From positions 3,250,001 to 3,314,000 of the forward strand of contig JAYKKI010000014.1 in assembly GCA_039881145.1 (NCBI GenBank): a stretch of 64,000 nucleotides of DNA, written 5' to 3'. Below the pieces are notes generated by a model, which saw only the letters and a list, made by a program, of their open reading frames with translations, was not told the origin of the DNA and did no database searches. The stretch comes from Druceiella hillmani. Lineage: Eukaryota > Arthropoda > Insecta > Lepidoptera > Hepialidae. A program made the translations under genes and the position numbers. Positions 63,425 to 64,000 of the stretch are shown here, one piece after another (position 1 is the first letter of the stretch; each line of letters begins with the position of its first letter).

Positions 63425-64000
63425 ACTTTATAGGTTTTAAAATTAAAATAAAATAAAATTTGGAAAAAATTTTAAATTTTACCATTTTTCAATGATCAGA
63501 TAAGTGTGAACTCTCCAATAACGCCCCTAACGAAAGAATATAGTTATCTGCTACTTAGAGACCAGGATAAATGTGCCAGTTAGAGTGACGTTCTAGTTAT
63601 GTTTGACAACTCATAGTAGCGTACTTTCTCTAGTGGTTTGTTTGTGATATTACCATAACTGGTGACTAATTCAGTCAATAAGCAAACTTCAGAATTTTTG
63701 AAATTGGACGAACGTTTGCGTTTCTTTATTTCTTGCATTTTCGTATTTTTCACAAGAAAATTTAAAATAATAACACGCCACGCGGGAATAGAAAGAAACT
63801 AATAAATAATTTATAGGCTACTTTTTTGTATGTCCCATTGAATGTCAAATGTCAAAGTGACGCTTTGTCCTTGTCACTATCTAACATATTAAATTATATT
63901 CATGTCAATCTTGCTTGCACATGTTTAGTGTGAAGTTGGTTGCACTAAACCATAATTAACTATTCTTTGACTAACGTACCATTGAAGAATACAAAATCTG
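63425..64000. other. Non-coding DNA, no gene seen
   Basis: No recognisable protein frame, RNA gene or match to the repeats above. Confidence 0.5.

Overview
The window reads as non-genic, repeat-dense nuclear DNA from an arthropod, most probably an insect. It is strongly A+T rich, and the only protein-coding signatures are decayed transposable elements of kinds common in insect genomes: a CR1/Jockey-group LINE, an RTE-type LINE, a Tc1-like transposase and a DD41D-type mariner-superfamily transposase. I found no intact host gene, tRNA, rRNA, CRISPR array or operon-like layout. The order of insect cannot be settled from this sequence. All repeat alignments were made by eye, so boundaries carry an error of tens of bases and identities are approximate.

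Layout. Positions 1-12,775 hold a multi-kilobase dispersed repeat (called R1 here) in two opposed copies, forming an imperfect giant palindrome (about 1,990-12,775). Its right arm carries about 1.9 kb of extra DNA that includes a dead Tc1-like transposase (9,430-10,330). A second giant palindrome of unrelated sequence (about 12,765-20,725) starts exactly where the first ends; its loop holds a long (TA)n block. A LINE lies on the minus strand at 21,960-25,290. Next comes a dispersed repeat, R5 (25,740-31,900), interrupted by a 5'-truncated RTE-type LINE with a likely target-site duplication. Its second copy (50,580-54,160) preserves the apparent empty site. A third R1 copy spans about 33,480-38,420 and a fourth about 56,150-60,100. 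Between them lie short near-identical repeats (R3, five copies), a DD41D transposase remnant bracketed by two (TA)n blocks (44,042-44,760), a second broken copy of the LINE (47,318-49,195) and several minisatellites. The right end carries the 3' tail of a third LINE copy (57,345-57,672), a degenerate satellite-like array (60,235-61,510) and three more (TA)n blocks.

No genes here work together as a pathway. The most informative feature is structural: inverted duplication occurs at two scales. There are two abutting palindromes of 8-11 kb, and at least eleven short, nearly perfect hairpins with 12-27 bp arms and loops of 2-8 bases. Three of these hairpins can be compared with a related copy elsewhere in the window that lacks the second arm, which suggests local templated inversion as a recurrent mutation in this DNA.
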